Shown in pieces: positions 52,201 through 64,000 of a stretch of DNA of 64,000 nt. Positions within the stretch are counted from its first letter, which is position 1. Each line of letters opens with the position of its first letter. The notes below the pieces were generated by a model, which saw nothing but the letters and a program-made list of their open reading frames with translations, had not been told where the DNA came from and did no database searches. A program made the translations under genes and the position numbers. Origin of the DNA: Neospora caninum Liverpool (taxonomy: Eukaryota; Apicomplexa; Conoidasida; Eucoccidiorida; Sarcocystidae); the NCBI RefSeq assembly GCF_000208865.1, contig NC_018393.1, positions 2,436,714 to 2,500,713 on the forward strand, read 5' to 3'.

Positions 52201-55200
52201 TTTCTTCGCGTGACTCTGCTACAGGTGACTCAGGGAGGAACCCAAATCTTTCCACGCAACACAATTCTCAAACTTGACGCAGATCGAAACGAGGCAGATG
52301 TGCACCAATGAGGTGTCTGTACAGCTGTACGTGTCGAGAAAGAGAGCGACAGGCTTCGCTCTTCCGACCGTCCAGCCCGTAATCTTCAACAGAAAGCAAT
52401 TCCTTCGTCTTGTACACACACCCATACATAGATGCAGCCGCCTGTGTACGTGCAACTGAATACTCGTAGTGTTGAGCCTGTGGTAGTAAGACAAGGGCAT
52501 GTGCAATCTTTGACATTTTTCTGAAGGACCGGTGTGTCGAGAGTGCTGGTGCTTGCAGACTTTAAGAGCAAAACGGGGCAAAACACACGGTGGACAATCA
52601 GAATTGCTTGGAGGTTCATCCGGAGGCCGAGCTGTTGTACTCTCCACAGTGTTTCTTGGCAAAATCGGAGAGCGGGAACGTGGAATTTGTGGAAGCCTGC
52701 ATGTCTATTATTTTGGCTCTCTAGCCACACCTCCCGCGTTTCTTTCTTTCGCGTAAGAGACAAAAATGCGGTGTGTATGCGCATCGATTGGGGAAAACAG
52801 CCTTCAGTTTTCCCGCTCTTTGCTCACTGAACCGGTAAGATAGTTACCTCTGGCATACAGTGGGGACTGTGTGTCACCGGTACCAACGACATAGCTCATT
52901 CCAATGCACTGAGGTGGTTCCTGGCTTCTAGCTGCAAAGGCCACTTCCTTCAACCAGGTAACGTGGCATTACTCTCTTATATATACATATATGCATCTAA
53001 TCAACTAAGGTAATATACACATGGATGAGAACGCGACGGGCTGCTTGTGGTGAGGTTGTTGAATGACGCTGACATGTCAGTCGCCCCATGTATGCAGCTG
53101 TAACTCCTGTGGAAAATGCCGTCTTCGTCACTGGAGGAACGAGCTGTATACGCAAGCACGTGGGAGGGGGAGATGCTTTTTTTTCTCCGTTCATCCTCAT
53201 ACCCTTCCGTCCTACCTCCTTCACTCAAGATTTCCTCCGAGCGCTGGTCTTTGTCGAGTTTGAAATGACGCAAAAAAGGTGCTAGAAAAGAGCCGACGTA
53301 ACTTAGCGTTTCATGCGAAGTTTCGGCCTTGGGGTAGCATGGGAGTCAGAGATATCTCCTCAAAAAGGACGCAATTTGGCTGTAGGATGTGGAGCAGCAA
53401 ACGGCTGGGTAGGTCTCCACCGACAGGTGGACCGTTTGGAGGCGAGGAGGTGCATGAGTTTTACGGAAACCGGACGTGCTCACGCGCGTCGGTGACGTTT
53501 CCAGTGGTTCCAAGCCACTGACGCGGAAGACGAGCCTCCAGTTCCTTGCAAAACAATACCGGATGGTGTGAGCCTGCCATCAGTTGGGATGAAATGAGGA
53601 AAACACACACCAACGCCTGATGTCGGCAGAACATGGAGCACGAAGGCGGCTGCCAGTGGTTGCATATCGAGACGCTGCTCTCTGCTACGCAGCTATATCA
53701 GTAAATGCGGCAAAATCAATTCGTATTCTGGAAACGCGTGTATCAATGTCATACAATTATACACGAGCAAACAAAATAGCGGCAGCAGGAAAAGTTCGCG
53801 TTGTGATAGCGGGCTTCGTGCAGCCCCTAATCCGTTTTCAAAGCCAAGCGACCCGAAATGAAGTGGAAAGACGTTCCTGTGTAATCATAAAGTGGCTGCA
53901 GTTACCTTGCGATTCTCTGCGTTTGTGCGACTCTAAACATCTGTCACTTGCTAATGAGAAAGCATCCACAACGTGCGAACTAAATCAATCGGGAGCTGGC
54001 TAATAATGGTCGCCCCGTCTACCTTCGTGGACACTGAATTTAGGTTTGCTGCTCTCGGAGGCTGCGAATAAGTTTTGTTTGTGTTTTCAAGATCGTATCC
54101 CACGAGCCTTGGTTCATTTGTGCAAGTGCCTTTCGGTATCAATAAGCAGACCCGGATGAACCTGTTTACACCTTCGTGATGAGTTTCATTCAAGTGGAGA
54201 TAAACCATGTCTCTCAACAAGGTGGCTGTCGGAGGAATCCGGTAGCTCTAGATTAACGGTTGTGGAATGTGTACTCATGTCGGTGTGAATAGCGGAAGTA
54301 ACACAGGTCTCACAGAATAAACAGCGGGAGACACACCGAAGACGCTTTAAACGTGCGCAGTTTCTTGCAAAAAAGGGGGCCAGAGATTTCGGGACACGGC
54401 CATACCTCTCTTCTTCGGTCCCAGTGGCGACGCTGCTGCTTCGTGGCAGAACGGGCTGGTTGTCTTGCATGCAGTGGATACGGCACACTCTTCAAGATCT
54501 CTGTAGCTTCGTACGGTCAAGAAACTGTCTGTTTGAAGGAATCGATACCGCTTTTTCGTCTAGCAATCTGCTTCTCGGATTCAGCAAACGAGAAGCAAGG
54601 GCACACGGGACGAGAAACAGAAAGTGAACGCGGTAATGTTTTGGACTCGTAGCGTGCCCTTGTTACAGTTAGGGCAGTCTGACTACGTTTTCGGCACTTC
54701 ACCTGGGCGGCTATTGAACGCAGGGGACTGTAGCCTTACAGTAGAAGAACCGGCCTCTCTGGAGTAAATAAGCCAGAAGTTCCGTCAGTGCTGTGGGATA
54801 GAGAAACACTCAGTCTGCGTTTCTGCAGGAGAAACAGGCATAGTGGGATAATGTATTGGGCTCTATGACATTTCCCCACACCACAGTGGGCCCCACGAAG
54901 GCTTCCTCTCGGTCAACCCCGAAGACGCGACATCAGCGTTGAAGACTCCGTTCGGGTTCGTGCAGTTGGCTTGGCATATGCAAACGGTCTTTCTTGCGGC
55001 TCCCCTCCGTAGTCCGTCCATTTACATCCTAAACAAAAATACGTGCGAAATCATGTATTTATCGCGAGCATGCAAGCAATCTGGCCCCACACACCTGTGC
55101 ATTATCCAAGGACGGAATAGAACTCGAAGAGGGCACTGTTCAGCGACAGCAGGGAGCGTGGGTTCATAGAATTCAGCCAGAAGCGAACCTGCAAACCCCC

Positions 55201-57266
55201 CACGTGATTTGTTACAGTCACGAGACGCTCTGACTGTAACTATTTCCATTTGAGCACCAGAGCTGATGTTGGTCGCAGATTTAGACGCCTAGCTGCTGCG
55301 GCAAACAGGTTTCTGTGTGTATTATAGTTTCGGGTATACTAGCACGCATAATGGTGGAGCCAATGTCAAGTGTAGAAGCGGCGGAGAGGCTAACCTAAAA
55401 CATATTGCATGTTACTAGCTCCATCGCCTCATTGCAGCCTGGTGATCGCCCTCTCAGATGCTGCTTACGGCTTCAACGGCGTTTCGTAGTGAGAGTCACT
55501 CTTGGAACCGATTCCGCAGGAGATTGCGATGTGCACCATCGGTCTCCTTCCACCCTTTCCTTGTGTGTGGCAAATCACGTGGCGGGAACAAAGGATAGAC
55601 GTGAAGTGGGGCACCACAAAGCAGGGCGCACCTGCGAGGAGAAAAAGCGTTGACACACATCTACAGGAAATCTACGTACTCACACGAAAATGGAGGACAC
55701 CTACCTACCTCTCTTGAACTTCTGCTTCATGCGTTTCTTTATCACGAAGCCTCCTGCATGAGATGAGGAATGACGTGGACGCCTTCCCCTCAACACCACT
55801 ACGGCAGGCAACGTTCACTTTCTCTTCACGAAAAGGGCACGAAAGCGGATTATCTGTGTCGCATGAAAACCTTCGACATCGACATTTCCCACCGTTATTC
55901 AGAACTACAACGGCCGGTCACTGCAGGCAAGGTCTGTTACCGCCTGCCTATGTCTCCGCTCCTCACACCTCAGGTTTCCCTTCCGTGACGGTGGCAAGTC
56001 CAGGCAACAGCTGGCGTCGAGACCTCGCCGGTTTGACCAGTATACAGCGGCGGCGGTTCGTTACTTCATTTTGTCTCTCATTTCAGTGCTGTCTACCAAA
56101 CCACTCAAAACAATACCCCAATACTGCTACGAAGGTGGCTGTATTGTTCCGGAGCTCGTTGCTAACCAGCGGTACTCTGTGGTATGAGTAAAACACTTCA
56201 GGTCTTCGGTGCGACGGTCGGGTACGCGCCGGAATGAGGCCGGGATGACCGTGGCCACAGGGACAGGGACTTTCGGCAGGTCTCCACGAGATGTGAATGG
56301 GGACTGCAGCTCCGACGACTCTTTTAGATTGACGACAGCCCCCGCAAAAACCGGTGGAAGGCCACAGGATAAAAGAAAAAAAGGAAGAGATGAGTTGCAT
56401 GCGAACGGCTGTCTGGTTTAAGACTCCAGCATTCGTGTTTTCGTGACATGGCTGAAGAGTTAGGAGTGCTGCCTTAGTTTCTCTTCTTCCATGTGCATCG
56501 TCGCGGAACAGCCTGGGAGCACCTGGCAAGCGTGGTGACACGACCGAGAGCTAGGTTCTCAGAGCTATGTCATTGTAGTATCCGGTGAGCACGAGAGCCG
56601 GGGGGATTCATCCCAGAGACTAGGCACAAATCAGAGAAGATCGGTAGGGAGCGGCAGCAGAGAACCAGGAACCGTAAGGTCTCCACGCCCAATTCGATCG
56701 AGACAGGTAAAGTTGCTGGCTTTCAATTCCACAGCCATCCCGTGTAGCATCCAGTCTCTCATACGCATTACGTGGAATGCGCCGTACTGCGACGGTGTTT
56801 CAAGGCAGTTCCACATGAGACGGGATCGAAACCGCAGAGGAGCAGTGCACAGCGGTATCTTCATCCCTGTTCGTGTAGAGGCGCCTCGGTGAGCGCAGAA
56901 GTTGAAAGGGCATTGGGAGCTCCTGCTAATTCACCACTTTTATCATTCAAACTGCAATATCCAAAGGACCGCTATAAAGTGCAAGCGCCACAAAGGAAGA
57001 TGAATTCGAAACGTTGTAGGAACTCCTGAAAGGAAAGAGTACACTGAGCCCTTTCCGCATCGCAACAACATTCCCATACAGTAGGGGAACCGGTTTCTCA
57101 GGAAGCGTTTCGCGAGCGTTCCTTCACCTCACATTATCCAGCCTACGACAAGGAAGTGTAGAGTTAACTCCGATTCTTCAGTGCGGATCGGAAGAACGTG
57201 CTGTGACAATCCAAAGGGTTTTGTGAGACTTGTCCTTCCTGTATTTATATTTCCTGTATGGGTCCC
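48907..57266. other. Gene-poor intergenic region, 8.4 kb
   Basis: Bounded by the 5' end of the RING-CH/FHA gene and the 3' end of the C2 gene, both on the minus strand. The part from 49850 to 51250 is purine-rich on the plus strand, so pyrimidine-rich on the minus strand, as expected for the leader of the RING-CH/FHA gene. From 51700 to 57200 base composition is more even and GC content lower. Open frames reach only about 150 codons (55763-56191 plus, 56083-56541 minus) and overlap each other antisense. I see no tRNA, rRNA or transposon signature. A non-coding transcript or a gene of small exons cannot be excluded. Confidence 0.45.
49180..49271. repeat. TATA/CATA microsatellite upstream of the RING-CH/FHA gene
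   Basis: About 90 bases of ATACATATA-type units ending in a perfect TA run of some 26 bases, about 270 bases before the start codon and possibly inside a leader intron. Confidence 0.9.
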
Positions 57267-58742
57267 CTATCGAGGGGGGTAATATCCAGGGGGATAGCCG
57301 TAGTACGGCTGCCCAGTAGGAGGCTGGCCATACACTCCCGGCGGCTGATAACCTGGTGCACCTGGTGGCATAGCGTAACTTGCAGGTGGTGATGGATAAA
57401 CCGCAGGCGGCACGGCGGCGTACCCAGATGCTGCAGCTGCGTACGTCACTGATGACGGGGGGTAATACGGAGTTCCTACCATAGGTTGCGCTTGTAAAGG
57501 GGTAGGAGAATAACCTGGTGTGTAAGCCGTTGCTGGCGCGGCGTGGAGTACGGCAGCTGAAGGGGGGGTGGCAGCGGGGGGAGAAGAAGTATCAGCCTTC
57601 TTTTTGGGGTCAAACTCAATTGTGACTTTCAAGTACCCTGCACGCTTGCCTTCCTTCCGCGTCAGCTACACAAACCACACAAACCAATCCCATGCAGCAA
57701 AATGTGTTTATGCATACGCATGTTTGCAGATGTTCGTATGTATCGAGCTTACGTCTGCCTGTAGTGACACATAAGAAATTCGCTGCACGCATAACGGAGC
57801 TTCGACGGTAGCTAGTCTATCCTTTATAGGCGCAATCGAAGGTGGTAGGACGTCGAACAAACGGAAGGTTGGGTAGACTGCTCCATGCTTTTCGTGCCTA
57901 CCTCTATTTCCGCATTATAGAGGCGCGTTCCGTACACGATCGGGGCGAGGGTGACGTCTGCCATGCCGATATAATCATCCTTCGTCAACTTGTCCTTATC
58001 CATGACCTTGAATCTGGTATGAATGACATGACAAGCCCGGAAACGCGCCATACAATCCTACATACGTAACGCCGTCTAAACGCTTTTACAGATACACGTG
58101 CGCATGTGGCCTCTCGGAACACACAAACAGGGATATTCCCCCGCTTTGCAACGCTCAAGACGGAGCGTGCAGGCAAATGTCAATTAACGTCGGCTGGTCG
58201 TATCGCTTAACGCGTGCCCAGAGAAGCCCTGTCCGTCTGGAAATCCGTACCGCATTTGAGCCTCTCCAGCATAATCCATCTTGAAGGTTTGGTTCCAGCG
58301 CGGAGTTTTGTTTCCGTGGTCGTCCACATTCGTTTTGAATGTGTGACCCCCCATAGTGACGATGCAGTAGGGGTCCTGAGACAGAAAAAAAATAACTAGG
58401 AGATTGCGGCTCACATTGGAAGAAACAGACGCGATAAAAAAACTGGGTACTGTTCAATCGTCGATTCGTCGGTGAAGTAACGTCTCTCTAGAAAAGGGTT
58501 TATTGAGGTCCACAGACCCCCCCCTTGGTTTCCATAAACCGTCACGCTGGTTGTTCCATCCACGCCCCGTCCGCCGTGTGGGCGGCTGAACAACCCGTTA
58601 AGAAAGCTGATTGAGGTCATCCGCATTTCTGCGTTGTTGTGTAATTCTTTCTCACCATCTTTGCAATTAGATTCGTACTGTGAAGCTCTCGCGCTCCGTG
58701 CACCGTGACGGTGATATGAGTGGGTTGATTCGGATCCGACAT
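57267..58742 (-). CDS. C2-domain protein with Pro/Tyr/Gly-rich tail (SRC2-like), four exons
   Basis: Exons on the minus strand: 58742-58656, 58375-58251, 58013-57902, 57665-57267; 723 nt, 240 residues. Residues about 7-145 are a C2 domain, a beta-sandwich that binds membranes, often with calcium: ITVTVHGARELHSTN, DPYCIVTMGG, TPRWNQTFKM, FKVMDKDKLTKDDYIGMADV and GYLKVTIEF. The acidic residues in DPYC and MDKDKLTKDD sit where calcium ligands occur, so calcium binding is plausible but unproven. The tail of about 90 residues is rich in Pro, Tyr, Ala and Gly with repeated PPG/YPP units, as in plant SRC2-type C2 proteins. There is no signal peptide or membrane segment. The start ATG lies directly before the C2 domain. 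An alternative extra exon around 57730-57840 was considered, but the direct junction IE-LTRKEG fits the C2 fold better. Confidence 0.9.
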
Positions 58743-61700
58743 CTTCTGTGTCGTCTTGGCCGAAGAGCGAAAATGCCTAAAAATAAAGTGAACAACATAT
58801 ATACACTTGTTTGAGAAGCGGTAGGCTCTGTTGAATACCTTTGAAGACAGAGCCTCAACGCCCACAAAGAAGAGATCCTGGCAATACTATCATTATATAT
58901 GCTGGTTTATCTGTCTTGTAGTTCTCCGACAGAGATCACAAGGCCGCAATACGGAAGATTTCTACGTGTAACTGCACGCTAATATGGTCCCGGAAAAGAG
59001 GAGACTCTCGGGCACATACAAATGCAGGTATGCAGAAACATCCATACAAGCTTCCAGCATATGCAGATTGAAGTGTATCGTCACATCCACCGGAGCTGGC
59101 AGGGACAGATCCTCCAGCGGCGGGCCGCAAAAGTGTAAACAGGATTCGATTCCAAAAGGGAAACCTGAGAGGTTACGGATAAATGGAAAACGATACGATC
59201 TCCATAATATCCTTTCTTCCTGTACTGGAGATGAGACTCGGGTGCCGACAAGACGGCTCTAACAGTCTTCAAATAGGGCTGCAGACGTACGGATTTGTGA
59301 TGATCCAGACCTTCCGAACTTTCACAAGAAAAAAGATTTCTCTCGAAAATAGCCCCTGTGTCTAACTACGCGTGCCCGCCGTTTCTGTGTACGTGACTAT
59401 TCGTACACGTATGTATATTGATAGATAGAGGGACGTTCACAGCATGCACAGAACACAGTCTATATCTCTTTGTGTAGTACTGCACGAATGTCACCTTTAG
59501 GTTCGTCAGAACCAGTTTTCGTCGATCGCTGACTCCGCGATGACGCATGAACAGAATGGAACTGGAAATCTGACTCAATCCCTGCGGCGGCTTCCTTGCA
59601 AACTTCCAAGTAAAACGCCATGGACACCGAGGAAAAAAGAGCGAGATGGACAAGGCAACACAAACAGGAATATATGAATGTTTCGCCAAGCGCAACGGTC
59701 TCCGATCTCCAGGAGCGAATGTTTTTCGGTCTCATGAGGGGAACGACACTACGAACGGATTGAGACGCCACGACGCAGAGAGAGCGGCGAGTAATCGAGA
59801 CGGCTTCGCACAGGGCGTGGAGGATCTACCATCAGCCCCTTGCGGAAATGGACGATTTTCTGACGCGCATCTGAGTAGCTCGACTGTTACATTTCCCGTG
59901 TCTGTTGAGGTCACTTGCTTCTTCAGCAAACACACATCTTCGTTTCCGTCTTCGCGCCGACTTGGAACTCATCGAACAAGCTATCCGGCACGAGCCTGCA
60001 AACCCCGTCTACGTACTGTCATCGTCCCTGGGTTTTCGTGGTTCATGGAACGTATCCCGATCGCGGACGCCCGCCTCTCTCTGTGTATGTCTGCGATCGT
60101 TTGCTCTTTTGTTTTCCTCTCTTCTCCTGGAATGTTCTCGCTTCGGAACGCGTGCATCTTCCCGAAGATTGGCAAGTGCCTCGAGGGTACGCCTCACTTC
60201 TCTGCAGTCACATTTCGTGCGACTTACGTGCAAACGCGGACGCCCCGCTGACACGGAAGGCATTTCCGGGTGTGTTGCTTTGACAGGAAGGCGCCGGGAA
60301 GTGAGTTCTTTCGTTTTTGAGAACTCCTTTCTCGGTAGGGCGCCGTGGCGAGATAGGCACGGCAAGCGCCACACACTGTGCCAGTCTCTCTGTGACACAC
60401 ACGGTGACATCGAGTGGCGGGACCTTCCGTTTTTCGCGTTCGTTTTCCTTTCTGTTTTCGATTCTTTCTCGTTCGCTGCAACTCGCTTTCTGCCCCGTGG
60501 ACCGGTGCCTTTTGCCAGCACCGGTCCTGATCGCCGATCCACGCACCACAGGCTCCTCTCACTGCTTTCGCCCTCTGTTCCACCTTCCCGGAAGCAGATG
60601 TGTACCTCCTCTCTGTGGGATTTTCAGAAAGCCAAGCACATTTGCCTTGGGGCACACATGCACATGTGCGCCAAACGTGCATCAGTCTACCAACTGAGGG
60701 CCGCCGTTGCTAGGCCACGGTCGTCCGTCGAAAAAAGGGCGTGTGGACGGACAAGGCTTCTGCACATGCGCCTGCGGTCTTCCGACATTTCGTGATGACG
60801 TCGCGCTGCCTCTCCCCCTCATGCACCTTGTGTTTTTCACCCTTTTCTCGCGAAAAAAGAGCACTTCGGGTGGAGAGGCTCTCGCCTGCTTTTCCCTTTT
60901 CTCCGCTTTTTGCGACACACGCGACATCTCGTCGGCCCCCTCTCGCGTTCGCGCTTCTCAGGCGACCCTCGCTTTTGTCCTGAGAAGCAGGTCTATACAC
61001 GGCCGTCTCGCGTGCATCTCTGCCCCTTTTTTCGCTGGTCGGGACGCCTATTTTCCCAATTCGCCCGTTCCTCTCCTTCGCCTCTTTTCGTTTTCTCTGC
61101 TTCTCCCCGTTTTCTCACACGCTCGCCTCTCCTGTCCTGCAGCCCGTTATCAGACACTCCCGTCCGTCCGTAGGCTCACTCGGTTTCGCCTCTTCGACTC
61201 TGCACAAGTCTCCCCTCTCCTCTTTGCCGTCCTGCTCCCTGTCTTTACACCTATGCATGACATTAACTTGCTCTTCCGTCTACACCTCTGAATCCACACG
61301 CACACATCTCTCTCGGCATTTTGCCGTGGAAACCCGAGAGATGTGAACGCTTTTTGACTCCTCTTCGGTCTGTCTGATTTGCGGAAGGAAGACGCTCCGT
61401 TTTCCTCAAAATTCCCTCCCGGACCCGTTGCCCCGAAACGCCTCTTCTCGCGTACATCTTTCTCTCGTGTCCGCTTGTCTTCCTTTCCCTCCTGCCGTCT
61501 CGTTCAAACTGTTCCCTGTCCCCCAACTCTTCCGTGTCCGGCCGCCTTTCTGCATCGTCTCGGCGTCTATCTAAGAGAATCCACAAGGAACTCGCGGTGG
61601 AGGAGACCTCCTGCAGGGCGAAACCCCCGCTTCTCGTGGAAAAACGTTTCCCCGGTATCGGCCCCGCCGCACTCTGCCTCCCATCCTGTCACCTCGCTCT

Positions 61701-61836
61701 CGTCTTTCTCGCTCCTCACTACCTTCGTCCGACGTCTCTTGCATCTTCTCTAAAGGAAAAGAAAGTGGAGGCAAGTGGGCGTCTCACAAAGTCGACAGGC
61801 GGGAGCCGAAGCTTTTCTCTGATTTTCAGCTCGAAA
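58743..61836. other. Divergent intergenic region with long pyrimidine-rich leader of the E2 gene
   Basis: Holds the promoter of the minus-strand C2 gene on the left and that of the E2 gene on the right. From about 60800 to 61820 the plus strand is strongly C/T-rich, typical of coccidian 5' leaders. GATTTTCAG at 61821-61829, eight bases before the E2 start codon, looks like an acceptor of a leader intron. A plus-strand frame of 296 codons at 59905-60795 has no recognisable domain and is not called. Confidence 0.5.
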
Positions 61837-63607
61837 ATGACAAACATCGCGAGAGAACTTCTCAAAAAACAGTTTCTCGGTGAGTTACGACTCGCCATAG
61901 GGGCACTGCGAGACTCGCCCAGAACCAGGAAAAGTGAAAAGCAGCATAGAGCAACGCGCGACGAGACCGTCGCCGGAGCCGCTCGTCCTCCCGTCCCTAC
62001 CCCGAAGAACACGGTCTTCCTCGCGCCCGCATTCAGTCGTCGAGATACATACACGCATAACGCCCAACATATATGCTTAGTGTGTGTGAATGCGTATATG
62101 CATGGGAATGCTTTTTTATAGGCATTTTCGTGCACAGGTTGCGTTTGCATATTCGCCGTGCACTGTCGGATGATCGAGGTTTCGATCCGCGGAACTGTCG
62201 GCGTGCGTGTCTGGGTTGAGGCGCCGCAGCGAAGGATGTGCATGCGATAAACTTTTGGCTTCGTTGAAGAACCTCCAGAGGCTAAAAACCTCTGTAGACG
62301 GTTCCAAAAAACCAACGCATCTTAATTGTGTACAGGGAGATGTGGACGCATACAGTGATCCACCAGGATATATACATACGTGGATGTATGCATGTATGTA
62401 GGTATCTGTTTTCTCTGTATATTTGTGGGGTGCTGTTTGTCAGCGTCATGTGCTCAGTTTCTCCATGTCTCGTGGAAGTGGAGCAACTTTTGTTTTCAGA
62501 GCTGAGTCGCGACTGCCCCAGCGGCTGCAGCGTCGGATTGGACGACGAGGCGGGCGGAGATTTTTTCGTCTGGCGGGTGTGCTTCGAAGGGCCGCCCGAC
62601 ACCTTGTACGAAGGCGGCATTTTCAACGCCGCTCTCAAATTCCCCCCCGACTTCCCCAACCATCCGCCGGAAATGAAGTTTCTGCAGGACATGTGGCATC
62701 CAAACAGTACGTCAAAAACGCGTGCAAAGCCCGTGCTCACTCGCCGAACTTGACACAGATACTGCCTTGAAATCCGAGAACGTGTGGTCATGACCGGTCT
62801 GGAGTCTCCCCCGCTCCTCGCCGAAAAGTTACATTGCCGCGTGTGCATTTGTGCAAGTTTGGAGAGACGCACACATACACATACACGTGAAAGATTCGAT
62901 TATCGATGTGCGAATGCACAGTTTAACTCGTGCATGCATACACATATATATATATATATATATATGTATGTCTTTGCGTATATCGGTCTGCTTCTGTATT
63001 GGCGACTCTGCTTTTCCGCGTGCACGGAAGGTTTCGGCTGCACATTGGTTCAGATCCTGCACCAATGTGCAGCGGGAGTTGCGACTGCAGGTTCTTTCAC
63101 TCATTCCTCAGTTCTGGCGCCCGCTGCTCTTTTTTCAGTTTACCCCGACGGCCGAGTCTGCATCAGCATTCTTCATCCCCCCGGAGACGACGTTTTCAAC
63201 GAACAGGAAAAAGCGGAGGAGCGGTGGCGGCCCATCCTGGGAGTCGAGGCCATCTTGCTCTCCGTCATCTCCATGTTGGGCGAACCCAATTTGGAATCTC
63301 CTGCAAACATCGATGCAGCGGTGAGGCAAAGCAAGTGCAGAGACGGACATGCACTTACACCGCCTATGTGGAAACGAATGCCTGCATATACATGCGGATA
63401 CGCAAAATACAGAACTTTTCGGCATGTTTCGTCTCGGGACTGGTCGTAGGGGGAGGGGCGTCGGTGAGTTACGCGGGAGGTCGTGTCGCGGTGCGGATGT
63501 TGGGGTTCGGATTCTGTGTCGTGCTGTTTCAGGTCCAGTACAAGAAGGATTTGCCCGAATATAAGAAGAAAGTCCGAGCGCTGACCCGCAAGAGTGTGGA
63601 GGGCTGA
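61837..63607 (+). CDS. Ubiquitin-conjugating enzyme E2, UBC7/UBE2G2 type, four exons
   Basis: Accepts ubiquitin from E1 as a thioester and passes it on with an E3; UBC7-type enzymes serve ER-associated degradation. Exons: 61837-61879, 62500-62706, 63139-63320, 63533-63607; 507 nt, 168 residues, close to the 165 of human UBE2G2. Visible landmarks are [10 protein letters not shown] in helix 1, the [13 protein letters not shown] segment, the HPN motif at 81-83, [11 protein letters not shown] with catalytic Cys91, and the insertion HPPGDD plus [10 protein letters not shown] right after the active site. That acidic loop is diagnostic of the UBC7/UBE2G1/UBE2G2/CDC34 group. [22 protein letters not shown] follows as expected. 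There is no C-terminal membrane anchor, so ER recruitment would need a partner. Splice phases agree throughout. I leave the symbol blank because UBE2G1 and UBE2G2 types are hard to separate by eye. Confidence 0.95.
62943..62966. repeat. (TA)n microsatellite in intron 2 of the E2 gene
   Basis: A TA run of about 22 bases in the intron between 62707 and 63138. Confidence 0.85.
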
Positions 63608-64000
63608 ACGCGTCTCTTGGCCGTTTCTCCGGAGAGAATTTAAGCCCGACAAAAAAGACGCACAGTGCTTCGCGAAACTTCACGCGACCGGCCTCTTTGG
63701 GGGTGATTTTATTGTCCTCTTGAACTGACAGTTTATCTCTCGCTCTTCCTCTCCTCTCGCTGCGGGTGTGCGCTTTCCATATGTGCATCTCCGCCCTTCG
63801 CGATCTTTTCTGTTTTTCTCTGGTTTTTTGTCTCGAGGCGCTCCTTGTTCTCCCTTGTTTTCCGCTCCATGTGCTCCTGTCTCCGGCAATGACTCGGCGA
63901 GGCCCCATCGCGGGCGGCAGACACGCCCAGGCGGGTGGTTGAACGAGGGAAGACGAACCGGAAATCTCGTTTGGCAAGCGTCAGGTGTCCCGGCATCTCA
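63608..64000. other. Region downstream of the E2 gene
   Basis: Probably the 3' UTR of the E2 gene. Open frames on the minus strand run back antisense over the E2 exons and have no domain of their own. No other feature seen. Confidence 0.4.

Noticed and set aside
55763..56541. Overlapping frames of 142 (plus) and 152 (minus) codons
   Set aside because: No recognisable motif and mutual antisense overlap.
59905..60795. 296-codon plus-strand frame
   Set aside because: Begins in unremarkable sequence and runs into a pyrimidine-rich leader (Ser/Phe/Arg-rich). No domain or supported splice sites.
63135..63977. 280-codon minus-strand frame
   Set aside because: Overlaps E2 exons 3 and 4 in antisense; the E2 is unambiguous.

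Overview
This is nuclear DNA of an apicomplexan parasite of the coccidian group, most likely Toxoplasma gondii or a very close relative (Hammondia, Neospora). The evidence is the combination of spliced genes with GT/GC-AG introns, long low-complexity insertions (Ser, Ala, Gln, Glu/Arg) inside conserved enzymes, pyrimidine-rich leaders in front of start codons, abundant TATA microsatellites, and many TGCATGC palindromes. The species call is inference; the eukaryotic multi-exon structure is directly visible. There are no bacterial operons, insertion sequences or CRISPR arrays.

Layout: (1) 1-3276 (-), the 5' part of a fused glutamine amidotransferase / aminodeoxychorismate synthase (folate pathway), cut by the left edge. 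(2) 3553-5223 (+), a ten-exon M14 zinc carboxypeptidase that shares a 276-bp divergent promoter with gene 1. (3) 6491-10721 (+), a KCTD-type BTB protein with a CHORD-like zinc motif and a C-terminal tandem CCCH finger. (4) 13374-13446 (+), elongator tRNA-Met(CAT). (5) 15337-16476 (-), a single-exon protein with an ELM2-like N-terminus. (6) 18121-23478 (+), a mitochondrial carrier of the SLC25A32/FLX1 (folate/FAD/NAD) type. (7) 26023-29151 (+), a SAP-domain THO1/SARNP homologue. (8) 34817-41465 (+), a greatly enlarged diphthine-ammonia ligase (DPH6). (9) 43255-48906 (-), a RING-CH plus FHA protein with a poly-Ala/Gln tail. (10) 57267-58742 (-), a C2-domain protein with a Pro/Tyr-rich tail. (11) 61837-63607 (+), a UBC7/UBE2G2-type ubiquitin-conjugating enzyme.

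For the spliced genes I derived exon boundaries by hand from splice consensus, reading phase and family motifs. All complete models add up to an integral number of codons from ATG to stop. Where a start or splice site is ambiguous the entry says so.

The genes do not form an obvious pathway cluster. Two themes recur: folate/flavin metabolism (aminodeoxychorismate synthase and a folate/FAD-type carrier) and ubiquitin (a RING-CH protein and a UBC7-type E2, the class of E2 that serves RING-CH ligases in ER-associated degradation). Both pairings are inference. The most unusual items are the BTB/CHORD-like/CCCH fusion, the RING-CH/FHA fusion, the 1847-residue DPH6, two GC-AG introns and a 30-nt microexon.
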